A DNA stretch of 17,284 nt from Muribaculaceae bacterium (GTDB taxonomy: Bacteria > Bacteroidota > Bacteroidia > Bacteroidales > Muribaculaceae). Shown piece after piece: positions 1 through 7,463 of the stretch (its first letter is position 1; each line of letters begins with the position of its first letter). The DNA is taken from assembly GCA_029060585.1 (NCBI GenBank), contig JAIDTS010000015.1, positions 1 to 17,284 on the forward strand, in the 5' to 3' direction. Below the pieces are notes generated by a model that made no database searches, was not told the DNA's origin, and saw only the letters and a list, made by a program, of their open reading frames with translations. The position numbers were made by a program, and so were the translations under genes.

Positions 1-79
1 CAGCATATTTAGCGCGTCTAGCCGCCAGTTCAATTCACTTTAAGAAGGCGCGACAGTGCTCGGGGGACTTTGCGTGAAG

Positions 80-92
80 TTTCCGTCGGAAA
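80..92. repeat. 13-bp dyad (TTTCCG-T-CGGAAA)
   Basis: A perfect 6-bp inverted repeat around a single central T lies about 140 bases upstream of parA and just before the AT-rich promoter region. It could be a regulator site or the remains of a terminator for an upstream gene. No T tract follows it, which argues against a terminator. Dyads of this size occur by chance, so confidence is low. Confidence 0.3.
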
Positions 93-141
93 GACATCAT
101 AAATGAAAGAAATGTTAATGGTTGTAAAAAGGGAATAGAAA

Positions 142-175
142 ATTGGGAAATTTCGGTAATTTTTGTTTATTTTGC
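142..175 (+). promoter_or_regulatory. Candidate Bacteroidetes-type promoter for parA
   Basis: An AT-rich stretch holds TTTATTTTGC at 166-175, close to the Bacteroidetes -7 element TAnnTTTG but one base short between TA and TTTG. An ATTG at 142-145 could stand in for the -33 TTTG, with 22 bases between it and the TA. Neither element is perfect. It is proposed because it is the only such match between the window start and the conserved parA start codon. Confidence 0.35.
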
Positions 176-234
176 ATTTTCTAAGGCGTCGACCGCTCTG
201 CGGCCGGCCCCTCGGCTTATATATTACACGCAAC

Positions 235-1017
235 ATGGGTAAGATAATAGCAATAGCAAACCAGAAAGGAGGCGTGGGGAAGACCACTACGGCATTCAAC
301 CTCGGCGCCTGCCTCGCAATAGAGGGAAAGAAGGTGCTCCTCGTAGACGCTGACCCCCAGGCCAACGCCACTTCCGGCCTCGGCCTCGACGGCAACGAGG
401 CTCCTGCCTCCATCTACGAATGCATCGTAGACGACTACCCCATCCTCGACAGCATAGTCAAGTCTGACATAGAAGGCCTTGACGTGATCTGCTCACGCAT
501 CGACCTCGTCGGCGCGGAAGTGGAGCTCATGAACAGGCGCGAACGCGAGAAGGCCCTCCTCAGGGTACTCATGCCCATCAAGGACCTATATGACTATATC
601 CTCATAGACTGTTCCCCATCGCTGGGTATCATCACCGTTAACGCCCTTACAGCCGCAGATTCGGTAATCATCCCCGTTCAATCGGAATACTTCGCCCTGG
701 AAGGTATCTCGCAGCTCCTCAATACCATCCGCATAATCAAGAGCCGACTGAAGCCATCTCTGGAAATCGAGGGTTTCCTGCTGACGATGTATGACGCCCG
801 ACTGCGCCTGGCCAACCAGATCTTCGAGGAGCTCAAAGGGCATTTCGGCGATATGGTGTTCAGCACCGTGATTCCCCGCAATATAAAGCTCTCAGAATCA
901 CCGAGCCACGGTCTGCCGGTAATCCTTTACGACCCCGACTCGCGCGGTGCCATAGCCTACGTGCAGCTCGCAAAGGAACTGATGGCGCGCAACCGCAAGA
1001 AGAATACTCAGAACTAA
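235..1017 (+). CDS. parA: ParA/Soj chromosome-partitioning ATPase
   Basis: A 260-residue ParA-family ATPase that moves or positions ParB-bound origin regions using ATP-dependent, non-specific DNA binding. The deviant Walker A motif KGGVGKTT is at residues 11-18, the DADPQ motif at about 38-42, and the Walker B-like ILIDCSPSLG at 122-131. Length is typical of chromosomal Soj proteins. The frame is open back to 163, but the extra 24 residues are Arg-rich and unlike the family. The start at 235 gives the standard MGKIIAIANQKGG opening. parB follows after 19 bases, so the two are almost certainly co-transcribed. Function is known from the family; nothing in the sequence looks unusual. Confidence 0.97.
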   Translation: MGKIIAIANQKGGVGKTTTAFNLGACLAIEGKKVLLVDADPQANATSGLGLDGNEAPASIYECIVDDYPILDSIVKSDIEGLDVICSRIDLVGAEVELMNRREREKALLRVLMPIKDLYDYILIDCSPSLGIITVNALTAADSVIIPVQSEYFALEGISQLLNTIRIIKSRLKPSLEIEGFLLTMYDARLRLANQIFEELKGHFGDMVFSTVIPRNIKLSESPSHGLPVILYDPDSRGAIAYVQLAKELMARNRKKNTQN

Positions 1018-1036
1018 AAACTCTCCCGAAAGAAAA

Positions 1037-1915
1037 ATGGCAATCCACAGACGCAACGCGCTCGGACGAGGACTCGACTCGCTGATCGGTATCTCCGAAG
1101 TGAGAACCGACGGAGGTAGCGCCATATCCGAGATAGATATTGACTCCATCTCCCCAAATCCGGACCAACCCCGACGAACATTCTCCGACGAAGGGCTTGA
1201 GGAACTGGCCGCATCAATACGCGAGATCGGAATCATACAGCCTCTCTCGCTCCGAACAGCCCCCGACGGCGGCTACCAGATTATCGCCGGCGAACGCCGC
1301 TGGCGCGCTGCCCAGCGCGCCGGTCTACACACTGTCCCCGCCTACGTGCGTTCGGCTTCCGACTCGGAAGTGACCGAGATGGCCCTTATCGAGAATATTC
1401 AACGCGAAGACCTCAATGCTATAGAGGTGGCGCTGGCGTTCCGAAAGCTAATCGACACTTATTCCCTGACGCAGGAAAGGCTCAGCGAAAGGGTTGGAAA
1501 GTCGCGCTCAGTCATAACAAACCACCTGCGCCTGCTTAAGCTACCGGCTGAGATACAGATTGCCCTGCGCGACCGCATGCTCGACATGGGACATGCACGC
1601 GCACTCCTTTCGATCGACGACCCAAAGCTCCAGCTCAAGATATTCAAGCAGATCATAAAGGAGGGACTAAGTGTCAGGAAAGTGGAGCAGATGGCCCGGG
1701 AGGCTGCAGAAGGCAACCTGACCGACAACGCCCCTAAAAAGCAGAACCAGCAGAGCCACGAATACGACTTCTTCGTGCGCGACCTGCAGCAGTATTTCCC
1801 GACTCCGGTGAAATTCTCCAGAAACGCCAGCGGAAAGGGAAGCATCACACTGAAATTCGACAACGACGAGCAGCTGATGCAGCTCGTCGGAGCATTTGAG
1901 AACATCAAGAGATGA
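1037..1915 (+). CDS. parB: ParB/Spo0J chromosome-partitioning protein
   Basis: A 292-residue ParB. It opens with the conserved NALGRGLDSLI segment (7-17, the likely ParA-stimulating region). The ParB/Srx-type CTP-binding domain follows, with PNPDQPRR near 40-47, GERRWRA at 85-91 and ENIQRED at 119-125. A helix-turn-helix at about 145-168 should read parS. The C-terminal ~50 residues (from YDFFVRDL) match the dimerisation domain. ParB binds parS, slides as a CTP-loaded clamp and loads SMC; this is family knowledge. Its TGA stop overlaps the ATG of the next gene (ATGA at 1912-1915), so translation of the two is probably coupled. No good parS sequence was seen nearby. Confidence 0.97.
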   Translation: MAIHRRNALGRGLDSLIGISEVRTDGGSAISEIDIDSISPNPDQPRRTFSDEGLEELAASIREIGIIQPLSLRTAPDGGYQIIAGERRWRAAQRAGLHTVPAYVRSASDSEVTEMALIENIQREDLNAIEVALAFRKLIDTYSLTQERLSERVGKSRSVITNHLRLLKLPAEIQIALRDRMLDMGHARALLSIDDPKLQLKIFKQIIKEGLSVRKVEQMAREAAEGNLTDNAPKKQNQQSHEYDFFVRDLQQYFPTPVKFSRNASGKGSITLKFDNDEQLMQLVGAFENIKR

Positions 1916-2637
1916 AACAAGCCGGAAGCCTCTTACGCCTTATCGCCCTCACGGTGCTGACAGCGCTGTGCGGCCTCGGACGTGCCTATGCCCAGGATCC
2001 CGACCCGCTTCCGCTTCCCAACGACTCCACGCTTGACACCGAAATCCTCGTCAGGACTCCGATCGAGGCCGAAGTGACGGAGGAAGACGGCCACACGGTG
2101 GTCGTAGCCGATGATTATCCATACGGATTCGACGGAAAGAAGATATTCAATCCCGACCCTACCAGGGCGGTATGGATGTCGGCCCTCTTCCCCGGACTCG
2201 GACAGATATACAACAGACGATACTGGAAACTGCCAATCGTCGTGGCCGGATTCATGGGACTCGGTTACGGCATGAGCTGGAACAACACCCAATATCAGGA
2301 CTATTCAAACGGATATCTCGACCTCATGAGCGGAGACCCGGACAAGAAATCATACATGAACTTCTTTCCCCCAAACACCGACGAGGCCTCGCTCGACAAG
2401 AACTGGCTCCAATCTGTGCTGAAGACCAGGAAGAATTTCTACCGACGCAACCGCGACCTATGCATCATCTGCATGGTGGCCGTCTATCTGATAGCCATCG
2501 TCGACGCATATGTCGACGCTCAGCTCGCTCACTTCGACATAAGTCCCGACCTATCCATGGACATAAGCCCGGGCTTCTACACGGAACCGATGACCCGAAA
2601 ATATTCCGTCGGCCTGAATTGGGCTTTCACCTTCTAA
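1912..2637 (+). CDS. DUF5683 membrane protein downstream of parB
   Basis: A 241-residue protein with an N-terminal signal or anchor segment (about residues 5-27, possible cleavage after AYA). An acidic region (30-80) leads into the DUF5683 core: AVWMSALFPGLGQIYNRRYW around 86-105, a hydrophobic segment at about 107-122 and a second one at about 182-200. This ends in the conserved-looking VDAYVDAQLAHFDIS. The PGLGQIYNRRYWK motif resembles TM2-type domains. The domain is a Bacteroidetes family of unknown function that commonly follows parAB. The 4-base overlap with parB suggests coupled production, perhaps linking origin segregation to the envelope, but that link is inference. The next gene starts after a repeat-bearing 92-base gap. 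Confidence 0.85.
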   Translation: MKQAGSLLRLIALTVLTALCGLGRAYAQDPDPLPLPNDSTLDTEILVRTPIEAEVTEEDGHTVVVADDYPYGFDGKKIFNPDPTRAVWMSALFPGLGQIYNRRYWKLPIVVAGFMGLGYGMSWNNTQYQDYSNGYLDLMSGDPDKKSYMNFFPPNTDEASLDKNWLQSVLKTRKNFYRRNRDLCIICMVAVYLIAIVDAYVDAQLAHFDISPDLSMDISPGFYTEPMTRKYSVGLNWAFTF

Positions 2638-2640
2638 TCA

Positions 2641-2720
2641 ATGCATAATGCACAATGCATGATTCTCCCGAGTCTTACAGACAATTCGATTATGCATTAT
2701 GCATTATGAATTATGAATTA
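2641..2720. repeat. Heptad-repeat inverted pair between DUF5683 gene and transglycosylase
   Basis: The right arm has four exact 7-bp units: TGCATTA (2693-2699), TGCATTA (2700-2706), TGAATTA (2707-2713) and TGAATTA (2714-2720). The left arm (2641-2661) has three units of the opposite strand: ATGCATA, ATGCACA and ATGCATG. Bases 2644-2664 can pair with 2688-2708 as 18 Watson-Crick pairs, two G:U pairs and one mismatch, with a 23-base loop. The array ends 9 bases before the mltD-like start codon. The same unit recurs in other gaps of this window. Confidence 0.85.
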
Positions 2721-2729
2721 ACTAAGATT

Positions 2730-4445
2730 ATGAAAAAGACGATATTACTTACCTTTGCTCTTCTGGCTTCGTCAGCCCTTCCGCCTCTGACAGTTCAAGC
2801 CGCCAATCCGAACGTGATGAACTTGAAGACTTCCATCACCGACGACGCAATCGTATTCCCGGAGACTTTCGAACAGGACACACAGAAACTGCTCGAGGGT
2901 TGGTTTATGCGCAACTATACCGCAACTGACAATAGCTATACGGCAAAGAAGGACGTAGACACATCAGACGAGACCATCAAAAAACGTCTGGCTGCAATGC
3001 CAACAGTGATTGAGATGCCCTTCAACTCGATCGTAAGGCAATATATCGACCGATACACCAGGAACGGACGTCCGCAGGTAGCGGCGATTCTCGGGCTCGG
3101 CCTCTACTACATGCCGATTTTCGAGCAGGCGCTCGAGGAACGCGGTCTGCCGCAGGAGCTGAAATACCTCCCCGTCATCGAGTCGGCCCTTGATCCTAAC
3201 GCAGTCAGCAAGCACGGGGCCACAGGTCTCTGGCAGCTGATGCTGGCCACCGGAAAAGGACTCGGCCTGGAATGCAACAGTCTCGTCGACGAGCGCAGAG
3301 ACCCTTACGCCTCGTCAAGAGCCGCCGCAGACCTCCTGAAACAACTCTACGACACATACGGCGACTGGAGCCTCGCTATCGCTGCATACAATTCAGGCCC
3401 GAGCGCAGTCAACAAGGCTATACGACGCGCCGGTGGCGACCCTTCAAAGGCCGACTTCTGGAGCGTTTATCCATACCTCCCGGACGAGACACGCGGCTAC
3501 GTCCCCATGTTCATCGCCGCAAACTACGTGATGACATACTACCCGCAGCACAACATCAGCCCTGTACTACCCACTAAGCCGCTCGTCACTGACACCGTGG
3601 GAGTGACAGACCGCGTACACTTCGACCAGATAGAAGCCGTGCTCGCAATTCCCAAAGACGAGCTGCGGATACTCAATCCACAATACCGGGAAGACATCAT
3701 CCCGGGTACCCCGGAAAGAGCCTATATGCTCGTGCTGCCCTCGAAGCAAATCCATGCCTACATCATGAGCCACGACCAGATACTATCGTATCAGGCCGAC
3801 AAATACCGCCGACGCACTACCGTGCAGCCCGGAAAGGCCTCTGAAGAGGCTCCCGTGCTGGCATCTGCAGACAACCAGGAACCCGTAGGGCAACAGCTCC
3901 CTGAGGCTTCAGGATCCCCCACCACCCTCTCGCATAAGGTAATCGCTGGCGAGACCCTGACCTCGATCGCCGCTAAATACGGAGTGCAGGCCGCCGACAT
4001 AAGAAGCGCCAACAACCTGAGGCGCAACGCCGTGAGGGTTGGCCAGGTGCTCACCATCAACGGCGTCGATCCGGCTCTCGCAGCCTCCGCCCGCAAGGAA
4101 GCGGCCGACAATATGCTCGCAGCCGACGACACCCGGAAGAAGGCCTCGGAGACATCGGCTGCACAGACACAGTCCCAGACTCGTCAGGAATCACAGACAC
4201 AAAAGAAAGAGACTGCACAGGCTTCTGCTAAAAACAGCAAGAAGAAAGAGACTGCACAGGCACAGGCCAAGAAACAGACAGCCAAGAAGCAGAAACAGAC
4301 CGTTCATACCATCAAGAGCGGCGAGAACCTCGGCCGCATAGCCAAGAAATACGGTGTGACTGTGGAGGCCATCAAGAAGGCCAACGGAATGAAGAGCGAT
4401 GCAATACGTGCGGGAGCGGAACTAAAGATTCCGGCCAGAAAATAA
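2730..4445 (+). CDS. Secreted lytic transglycosylase (MltD-like) with two LysM domains
   Basis: A 571-residue peptidoglycan lytic transglycosylase that cleaves MurNAc-GlcNAc bonds with formation of 1,6-anhydroMurNAc. The signal peptide is residues 1-24 (cleavage likely after VQA). The SLT domain spans about 120-270, with the catalytic Glu151 in VIESALDPNAVS and the GATGLWQ motif at 163-169. AAYNSGP is at 218-224. Two LysM domains lie at about 401-445 and 525-569, joined by a Lys/Gln/Ala-rich linker. The frame is open from 2655, but the start at 2730 gives the signal peptide and avoids translating the upstream repeat. No lipobox Cys follows the signal peptide, unlike E. coli MltD, so a soluble periplasmic form is likely. 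The ABC exporter gene starts 24 bases downstream, a probable operon. Confidence 0.93.
   Translation: MKKTILLTFALLASSALPPLTVQAANPNVMNLKTSITDDAIVFPETFEQDTQKLLEGWFMRNYTATDNSYTAKKDVDTSDETIKKRLAAMPTVIEMPFNSIVRQYIDRYTRNGRPQVAAILGLGLYYMPIFEQALEERGLPQELKYLPVIESALDPNAVSKHGATGLWQLMLATGKGLGLECNSLVDERRDPYASSRAAADLLKQLYDTYGDWSLAIAAYNSGPSAVNKAIRRAGGDPSKADFWSVYPYLPDETRGYVPMFIAANYVMTYYPQHNISPVLPTKPLVTDTVGVTDRVHFDQIEAVLAIPKDELRILNPQYREDIIPGTPERAYMLVLPSKQIHAYIMSHDQILSYQADKYRRRTTVQPGKASEEAPVLASADNQEPVGQQLPEASGSPTTLSHKVIAGETLTSIAAKYGVQAADIRSANNLRRNAVRVGQVLTINGVDPALAASARKEAADNMLAADDTRKKASETSAAQTQSQTRQESQTQKKETAQASAKNSKKKETAQAQAKKQTAKKQKQTVHTIKSGENLGRIAKKYGVTVEAIKKANGMKSDAIRAGAELKIPARK
4203..4261 (+). repeat. 20-bp direct repeat in the LysM linker
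   Basis: The 20 bases at 4203-4222 (start AAGAAAGAGA, end CTGCACAGGC) recur exactly at 4242-4261, a spacing of 39 bases or 13 codons. The protein repeats KKETAQA in the linker between the two LysM domains. An in-frame duplication or slippage is the simple explanation, and it would change linker length without breaking the gene. Confidence 0.9.
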
Positions 4446-4469
4446 GCCTTCGGCATATCAGAAGCACTT

Positions 4470-6308
4470 ATGAAAGACTTCATCAGATTCCTGAAGCGTT
4501 TCGCCCGCCCCTACGCAGGGACACTCACGCTGAGCATTATCTTCAACCTGCTCAACGGAGTGATGACCGTATTCTCGTTCGCCTTCATCATCCCGATCCT
4601 GCAGGTGATATTCGGTCTTGAAAGAGGACACTACGAATTCAGGCCATGGAACTCCCCGGACATCATCGACACAGTGACCAACAATTTCTACTACTTCACC
4701 GGCCACGTGATCGACACGCAGGGCCCTTCGAAGGCACTCGCTCTACTTGGTGTGATTTTCATTATCATGACGCTGGCGAAGGTCATGACGGGATACCTCA
4801 GCGAATACTTCACAGTGCCGATGCGCAATGGAGTGGTGCGCGACATCCGCAACACGATGTATGCGAAGATCCTCTCGCTGCCTATCGGATATTTCAGCGG
4901 AGAACACAAGGGCGACATCATGGCCCGAATGAGCGGAGACGTGACGGAGGTAGAGGCCTCGGTGATGTCGTCGCTCTATGCCCTATTCCGATACCCTATC
5001 CTTATCATCATCTATCTTGCCACGATGATTGCCGTCAGCTGGCGGCTGACCCTCTTTGTCTTCGTTCTCCTTCCCATAATGGGATGGGTGATGGGGACTG
5101 TAGGCAAGAAGCTGAAGGCTCAGAGCCTGCGCACCATGCAGATCGGAGGACAGATACTATCTACTATAGAGGAAAGCCTCGGAGGACTGCGCATCATCAA
5201 GGCCTTTAACGCAGAGCGCCAGATGGACACACGGTTCCGATCTGAGACTCAGAGCTACGTAAAGTCGGCCAACGCCATGCTCCGACGCCAGGCGCTCGCA
5301 CATCCGATGAGCGAATTCCTGGGTACGATAGCCGTCATGGTGGTGCTTTGGTTCGGAGGCACCCTGATCCTCAGCGGGAACTCCTCGATCGACGCTGCGT
5401 CGTTCATATTCTACATGACCATTTTCTACAGCATCATCAACCCGGCAAAAGACCTTTCGAAGACCGGCTACGCGGTGTCTAAGGGCATGGCGGCCCTCGC
5501 CCGCATCGACAAGATACTTGATGCAGAGAATCCCATCAAGGATCCCGTAGAGCCCGAGCTAATCCCGGAGGACTTCGACGGAAATCCGGCTATTGAATTC
5601 AGGGGAGTGACATTCAGATATGACGGCGACGACAGGAAGGTGCTCGACGATATCAACCTGAAGGTAAAAAAAGGACAGACCGTGGCCATAGTTGGTCAGT
5701 CCGGTTCGGGCAAGTCCACGCTCGTTGACCTCATTCCCCGCTTCTACGACGTCGCGGAAGGCTCCGTCCGTGTGAAAGGGAGAGACGTGAGAGATGTCAA
5801 GGTTGCCGATCTGAGGGGCCTTATGGGCAACGTTAACCAGGAGGCGATACTTTTCAACGACACCTTCCGCAACAACATAGCCTTCGGCAACGAAGATGCG
5901 ACACAGGAGGAAGTAGAGCGAGCGGCTAAGATAGCCAACGCCCACGAGTTCATCATGGCGACACCCGAAGGCTATGATACCATGCTCGGCGACCGAGGCT
6001 GCCGCCTCTCGGGAGGCGAGCGCCAGCGCATCAGCATAGCGCGGTCTATACTCAAGAACCCCGATATACTCATCCTCGACGAAGCTACCTCGGCCCTCGA
6101 CAACGAGAGCGAGCGCCTCGTGCAGGAAGCCCTCGACCGACTTATGGCCGACCGAACCACCATCGTCATCGCCCACCGCCTGTCTACCATCGTCAATGCC
6201 GATGTGATTTGCGTGATGAAAGAGGGCCGCATCGTAGAGACAGGCACCCACGAGGAGCTGATCGCCCTTGACGGCCAGTATGCACGCCTCCACGCCCTCT
6301 CATCCTGA
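4470..6308 (+). CDS. MsbA-like ABC exporter (fused TMD-NBD)
   Basis: A 612-residue half-transporter expected to work as a homodimer in the inner membrane. The transmembrane region covers about residues 15-330, with about six hydrophobic segments (for example 20-48, 88-110, 170-190, 193-212, 283-302 and 308-324). The nucleotide-binding domain has Walker A GQSGSGKST (409-417), signature LSGGERQ (513-519), Walker B ILILDE (533-538) and the H-loop His569. The layout fits type IV exporters such as MsbA, which flip lipid A or other lipids. Substrate cannot be read from the sequence. An LpxL-type acyltransferase and an ArnT-like transferase in the window make a lipid A role plausible. A repeat-derived palindrome begins one base after the stop codon. 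Confidence 0.9.
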   Translation: MKDFIRFLKRFARPYAGTLTLSIIFNLLNGVMTVFSFAFIIPILQVIFGLERGHYEFRPWNSPDIIDTVTNNFYYFTGHVIDTQGPSKALALLGVIFIIMTLAKVMTGYLSEYFTVPMRNGVVRDIRNTMYAKILSLPIGYFSGEHKGDIMARMSGDVTEVEASVMSSLYALFRYPILIIIYLATMIAVSWRLTLFVFVLLPIMGWVMGTVGKKLKAQSLRTMQIGGQILSTIEESLGGLRIIKAFNAERQMDTRFRSETQSYVKSANAMLRRQALAHPMSEFLGTIAVMVVLWFGGTLILSGNSSIDAASFIFYMTIFYSIINPAKDLSKTGYAVSKGMAALARIDKILDAENPIKDPVEPELIPEDFDGNPAIEFRGVTFRYDGDDRKVLDDINLKVKKGQTVAIVGQSGSGKSTLVDLIPRFYDVAEGSVRVKGRDVRDVKVADLRGLMGNVNQEAILFNDTFRNNIAFGNEDATQEEVERAAKIANAHEFIMATPEGYDTMLGDRGCRLSGGERQRISIARSILKNPDILILDEATSALDNESERLVQEALDRLMADRTTIVIAHRLSTIVNADVICVMKEGRIVETGTHEELIALDGQYARLHALSS

Positions 6309-6309
6309 C

Positions 6310-6326
6310 CTATGCATAATGCATAG
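6310..6326. repeat. Perfect 17-bp palindrome (CTATGCAT-A-ATGCATAG)
   Basis: The palindrome lies one base after the ABC transporter stop. It is built of the same 7-bp material as the other gap repeats, in the opposite strand sense. It is largely complementary to the heptad array at 6401-6428, so the pair can form a long-range hairpin around the 70-odd bases between them. It could also act alone as a small transcript-end hairpin. A T6 run (6330-6335) follows four bases downstream, so weak termination is possible. Confidence 0.75.
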
Positions 6327-6400
6327 TTATTTTTTCAGTTTAATCTAAAAAAACGCATGATTGATTCTGCATATCATTGAGATCTATAGCCGGTTGATTG

Positions 6401-6428
6401 TGAATTATGCATTATGAATTATGCATTG
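6401..6428 (+). repeat. Heptad array upstream of purN
   Basis: Four adjacent 7-bp units: TGAATTA (6401-6407), TGCATTA (6408-6414), TGAATTA (6415-6421) and TGCATTG (6422-6428). The array ends 10 bases before the purN start codon. Between this array and the palindrome at 6310-6326 lies AT-rich sequence with no promoter that I can recognise. Confidence 0.85.
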
Positions 6429-6438
6429 ACAAAAGAAT

Positions 6439-7440
6439 ATGACCAACATAGCAGTATTCGCCTCAGGCAACGGCTCAAACGCCGTAAACCTCGTGAAAGC
6501 ATTCAACGCGGGATCCCGCATACGCGTAGACCTCTGCCTAACAGATAGGGAGAACGCACCGGTAATCGAAAAGATGAAAGAGCTGGGAGTAGAGACGATC
6601 TACTTTCCACGCAGCGTATGGAAGGATGAGCCACAGACAATTCTCGAGACGCTGAGAGCCCACGACATCAAGGTGATAGCACTGGCGGGCTTCCTCTGCT
6701 TCCTCAGCGAAGATATAGTGGGTGCCTACGAAGGACGGATCCTCAACATCCACCCATCGCTACTCCCGGCATATGGAGGGAAGGGAATGCACGGAGCAAA
6801 CGTGCATAAGGCGGTCATCGAGGCCGGCGATACGAAGAGCGGTGCTACCGTGCATATTGTCACTAACGAGATCGACGCCGGTCCGATAGTGGTGCAGAGG
6901 GAAGTGGCCGTGCTTCCCGACGACACCCCGGAATCGCTCGAGGCCAAGGTGCATCAGGTGGAATACGAGATATTCCCCGAGGCGGTCATGAAGACCGTGG
7001 CATCCCAAACTCCCCCGGAAGTTCCTAAAAGTGTTGATGAGGCATGGGCTGAGGCTTTGGGTGTGCCCAACAACGTGCCTCCCGTTCCGGAGCAGCCAGC
7101 GCAACCTGTCGCAGTCGAGCCTGTCGCAGTCAGGCAGCCTGAACCATACGCCCACAACATAGACCCTGCCCCCGCTCCGCTAAAGGCGGCAGCAAGCGGC
7201 GAGGCGATGCCTCCTACCTATCTCGCATGGTCCGTGGTCATGACGATTCTCTGTTGCATGATTCCAGGCATTGTCGCAATTATCTATTCTGCACAAGTCA
7301 GCTCAAAATACTATCAGGGCGACTTGGAAGGGGCGCGTAGGGCATCTCGCAATGCCGAGATCTGGATCATCATATCTTTTGTGCTGGGAGTTCTGACCAA
7401 CACCCTCTATCTTCCGTTGATGATAGCCGGGGGCATGTGA
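6439..7440 (+). CDS. purN: GAR transformylase (PurN) fused to a CD225/dispanin-type membrane domain
   Basis: A 333-residue fusion. Residues 1 to about 188 are a complete PurN, which transfers a formyl group from 10-formyl-THF to glycinamide ribonucleotide in purine synthesis. ASGNGSN is at 8-14, and the catalytic trio is Asn103 and His105 (NIHPSLLP) plus Asp146 (EIDAGPIV). Normal PurN ends near here. A Pro/Ala/Val-rich linker (about 190-258) leads to a C-terminal domain with two hydrophobic segments (about 261-285 and 308-330). Between them sits SAQVSSKYYQGDLEGARRAS, the pattern of CD225 (PF04505) proteins. The frame is continuous, with no sign of a frameshift. The linker and tail use more T-ending codons (GTT, GAT, GGT, GCT, TTT) than the PurN half, hinting at later fusion. 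The prediction is a membrane-tethered enzyme with its catalytic head in the cytoplasm. Confidence 0.9.
   Translation: MTNIAVFASGNGSNAVNLVKAFNAGSRIRVDLCLTDRENAPVIEKMKELGVETIYFPRSVWKDEPQTILETLRAHDIKVIALAGFLCFLSEDIVGAYEGRILNIHPSLLPAYGGKGMHGANVHKAVIEAGDTKSGATVHIVTNEIDAGPIVVQREVAVLPDDTPESLEAKVHQVEYEIFPEAVMKTVASQTPPEVPKSVDEAWAEALGVPNNVPPVPEQPAQPVAVEPVAVRQPEPYAHNIDPAPAPLKAAASGEAMPPTYLAWSVVMTILCCMIPGIVAIIYSAQVSSKYYQGDLEGARRASRNAEIWIIISFVLGVLTNTLYLPLMIAGGM
7105..7131 (+). repeat. 12-bp direct repeat in the PurN linker
   Basis: CCTGTCGCAGTC occurs at 7105-7116 and again at 7120-7131, in frame and 15 bases apart. It encodes PVAVE then PVAVR (residues 223-232). It sits inside the linker joining the PurN and CD225 parts and looks like a recent five-codon duplication. 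Confidence 0.9.
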
Positions 7441-7456
7441 TGCGCTTTGCGTATCA
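7438..7456. terminator. Hairpin between convergent purN and polyprenyl synthase genes
   Basis: TGATGCGC (7438-7445) can pair with GCGTATCA (7449-7456) around a three-base TTT loop, with one G:U pair. The left arm includes the purN TGA stop. Its place between two converging genes suits a transcript-end structure for either strand. No clear T tract follows, so factor-independent termination is uncertain. Confidence 0.4.
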
Positions 7457-7463
7457 CATCCTC

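Larger units (their letters stand above)
1..234. other. Non-coding region upstream of parA
   Basis: I see no gene here that I can support. The first ~75 bases have short frames open from the window edge (stops at 41-43 and 75-77), so the tail of an upstream gene cannot be excluded. Bases 94-180 are clearly AT-rich compared with the flanking coding sequence and hold the best promoter candidate. Bases 181-220 are GC-rich, with a short CCGC-tct-GCGG hairpin (about 191-201) and a GGCCGGCC palindrome, so the parA leader may be structured. No parS-like site (GTTTCACGTGAAAC) was found by eye here or elsewhere in the window. Confidence 0.6.

Noticed and set aside
28..40. T-loop-like GTTCAATTC suggesting a tRNA end
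   Set aside because: The flanking bases do not form the 5-bp T-stem and no acceptor stem or anticodon arm could be placed.
70..82. Possible parS site near TTTGCGTGAAGTT
   Set aside because: It lacks the two-fold symmetry of GTTTCACGTGAAAC and is one base short between half-sites, so it is not a credible ParB site.
30..413. 127-codon minus-strand frame at the window start
   Set aside because: It overlaps the start of parA and the non-coding leader, with a mixed composition and no recognisable family.
2693..2720. CRISPR-like array
   Set aside because: The units are 7 bp, directly adjacent and without spacers, so this is a short tandem repeat and not a CRISPR.
2641..2720. Insertion sequence or transposon end
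   Set aside because: No transposase, target-site duplication or longer terminal repeat is present; only the short inverted heptad arms are seen.
5559..6293. 244-codon minus-strand frame opposite the ABC transporter
   Set aside because: It lies wholly within the nucleotide-binding domain coding sequence and has no domain-like pattern. It is a shadow frame.
7021..7440. Frameshift or assembly join creating the PurN-CD225 fusion
   Set aside because: The reading frame runs without a break, the linker is an in-frame low-complexity Pro/Ala segment, and the tail ends in a normal stop. I found no sign of an artefact, though a read-level check would be definitive.
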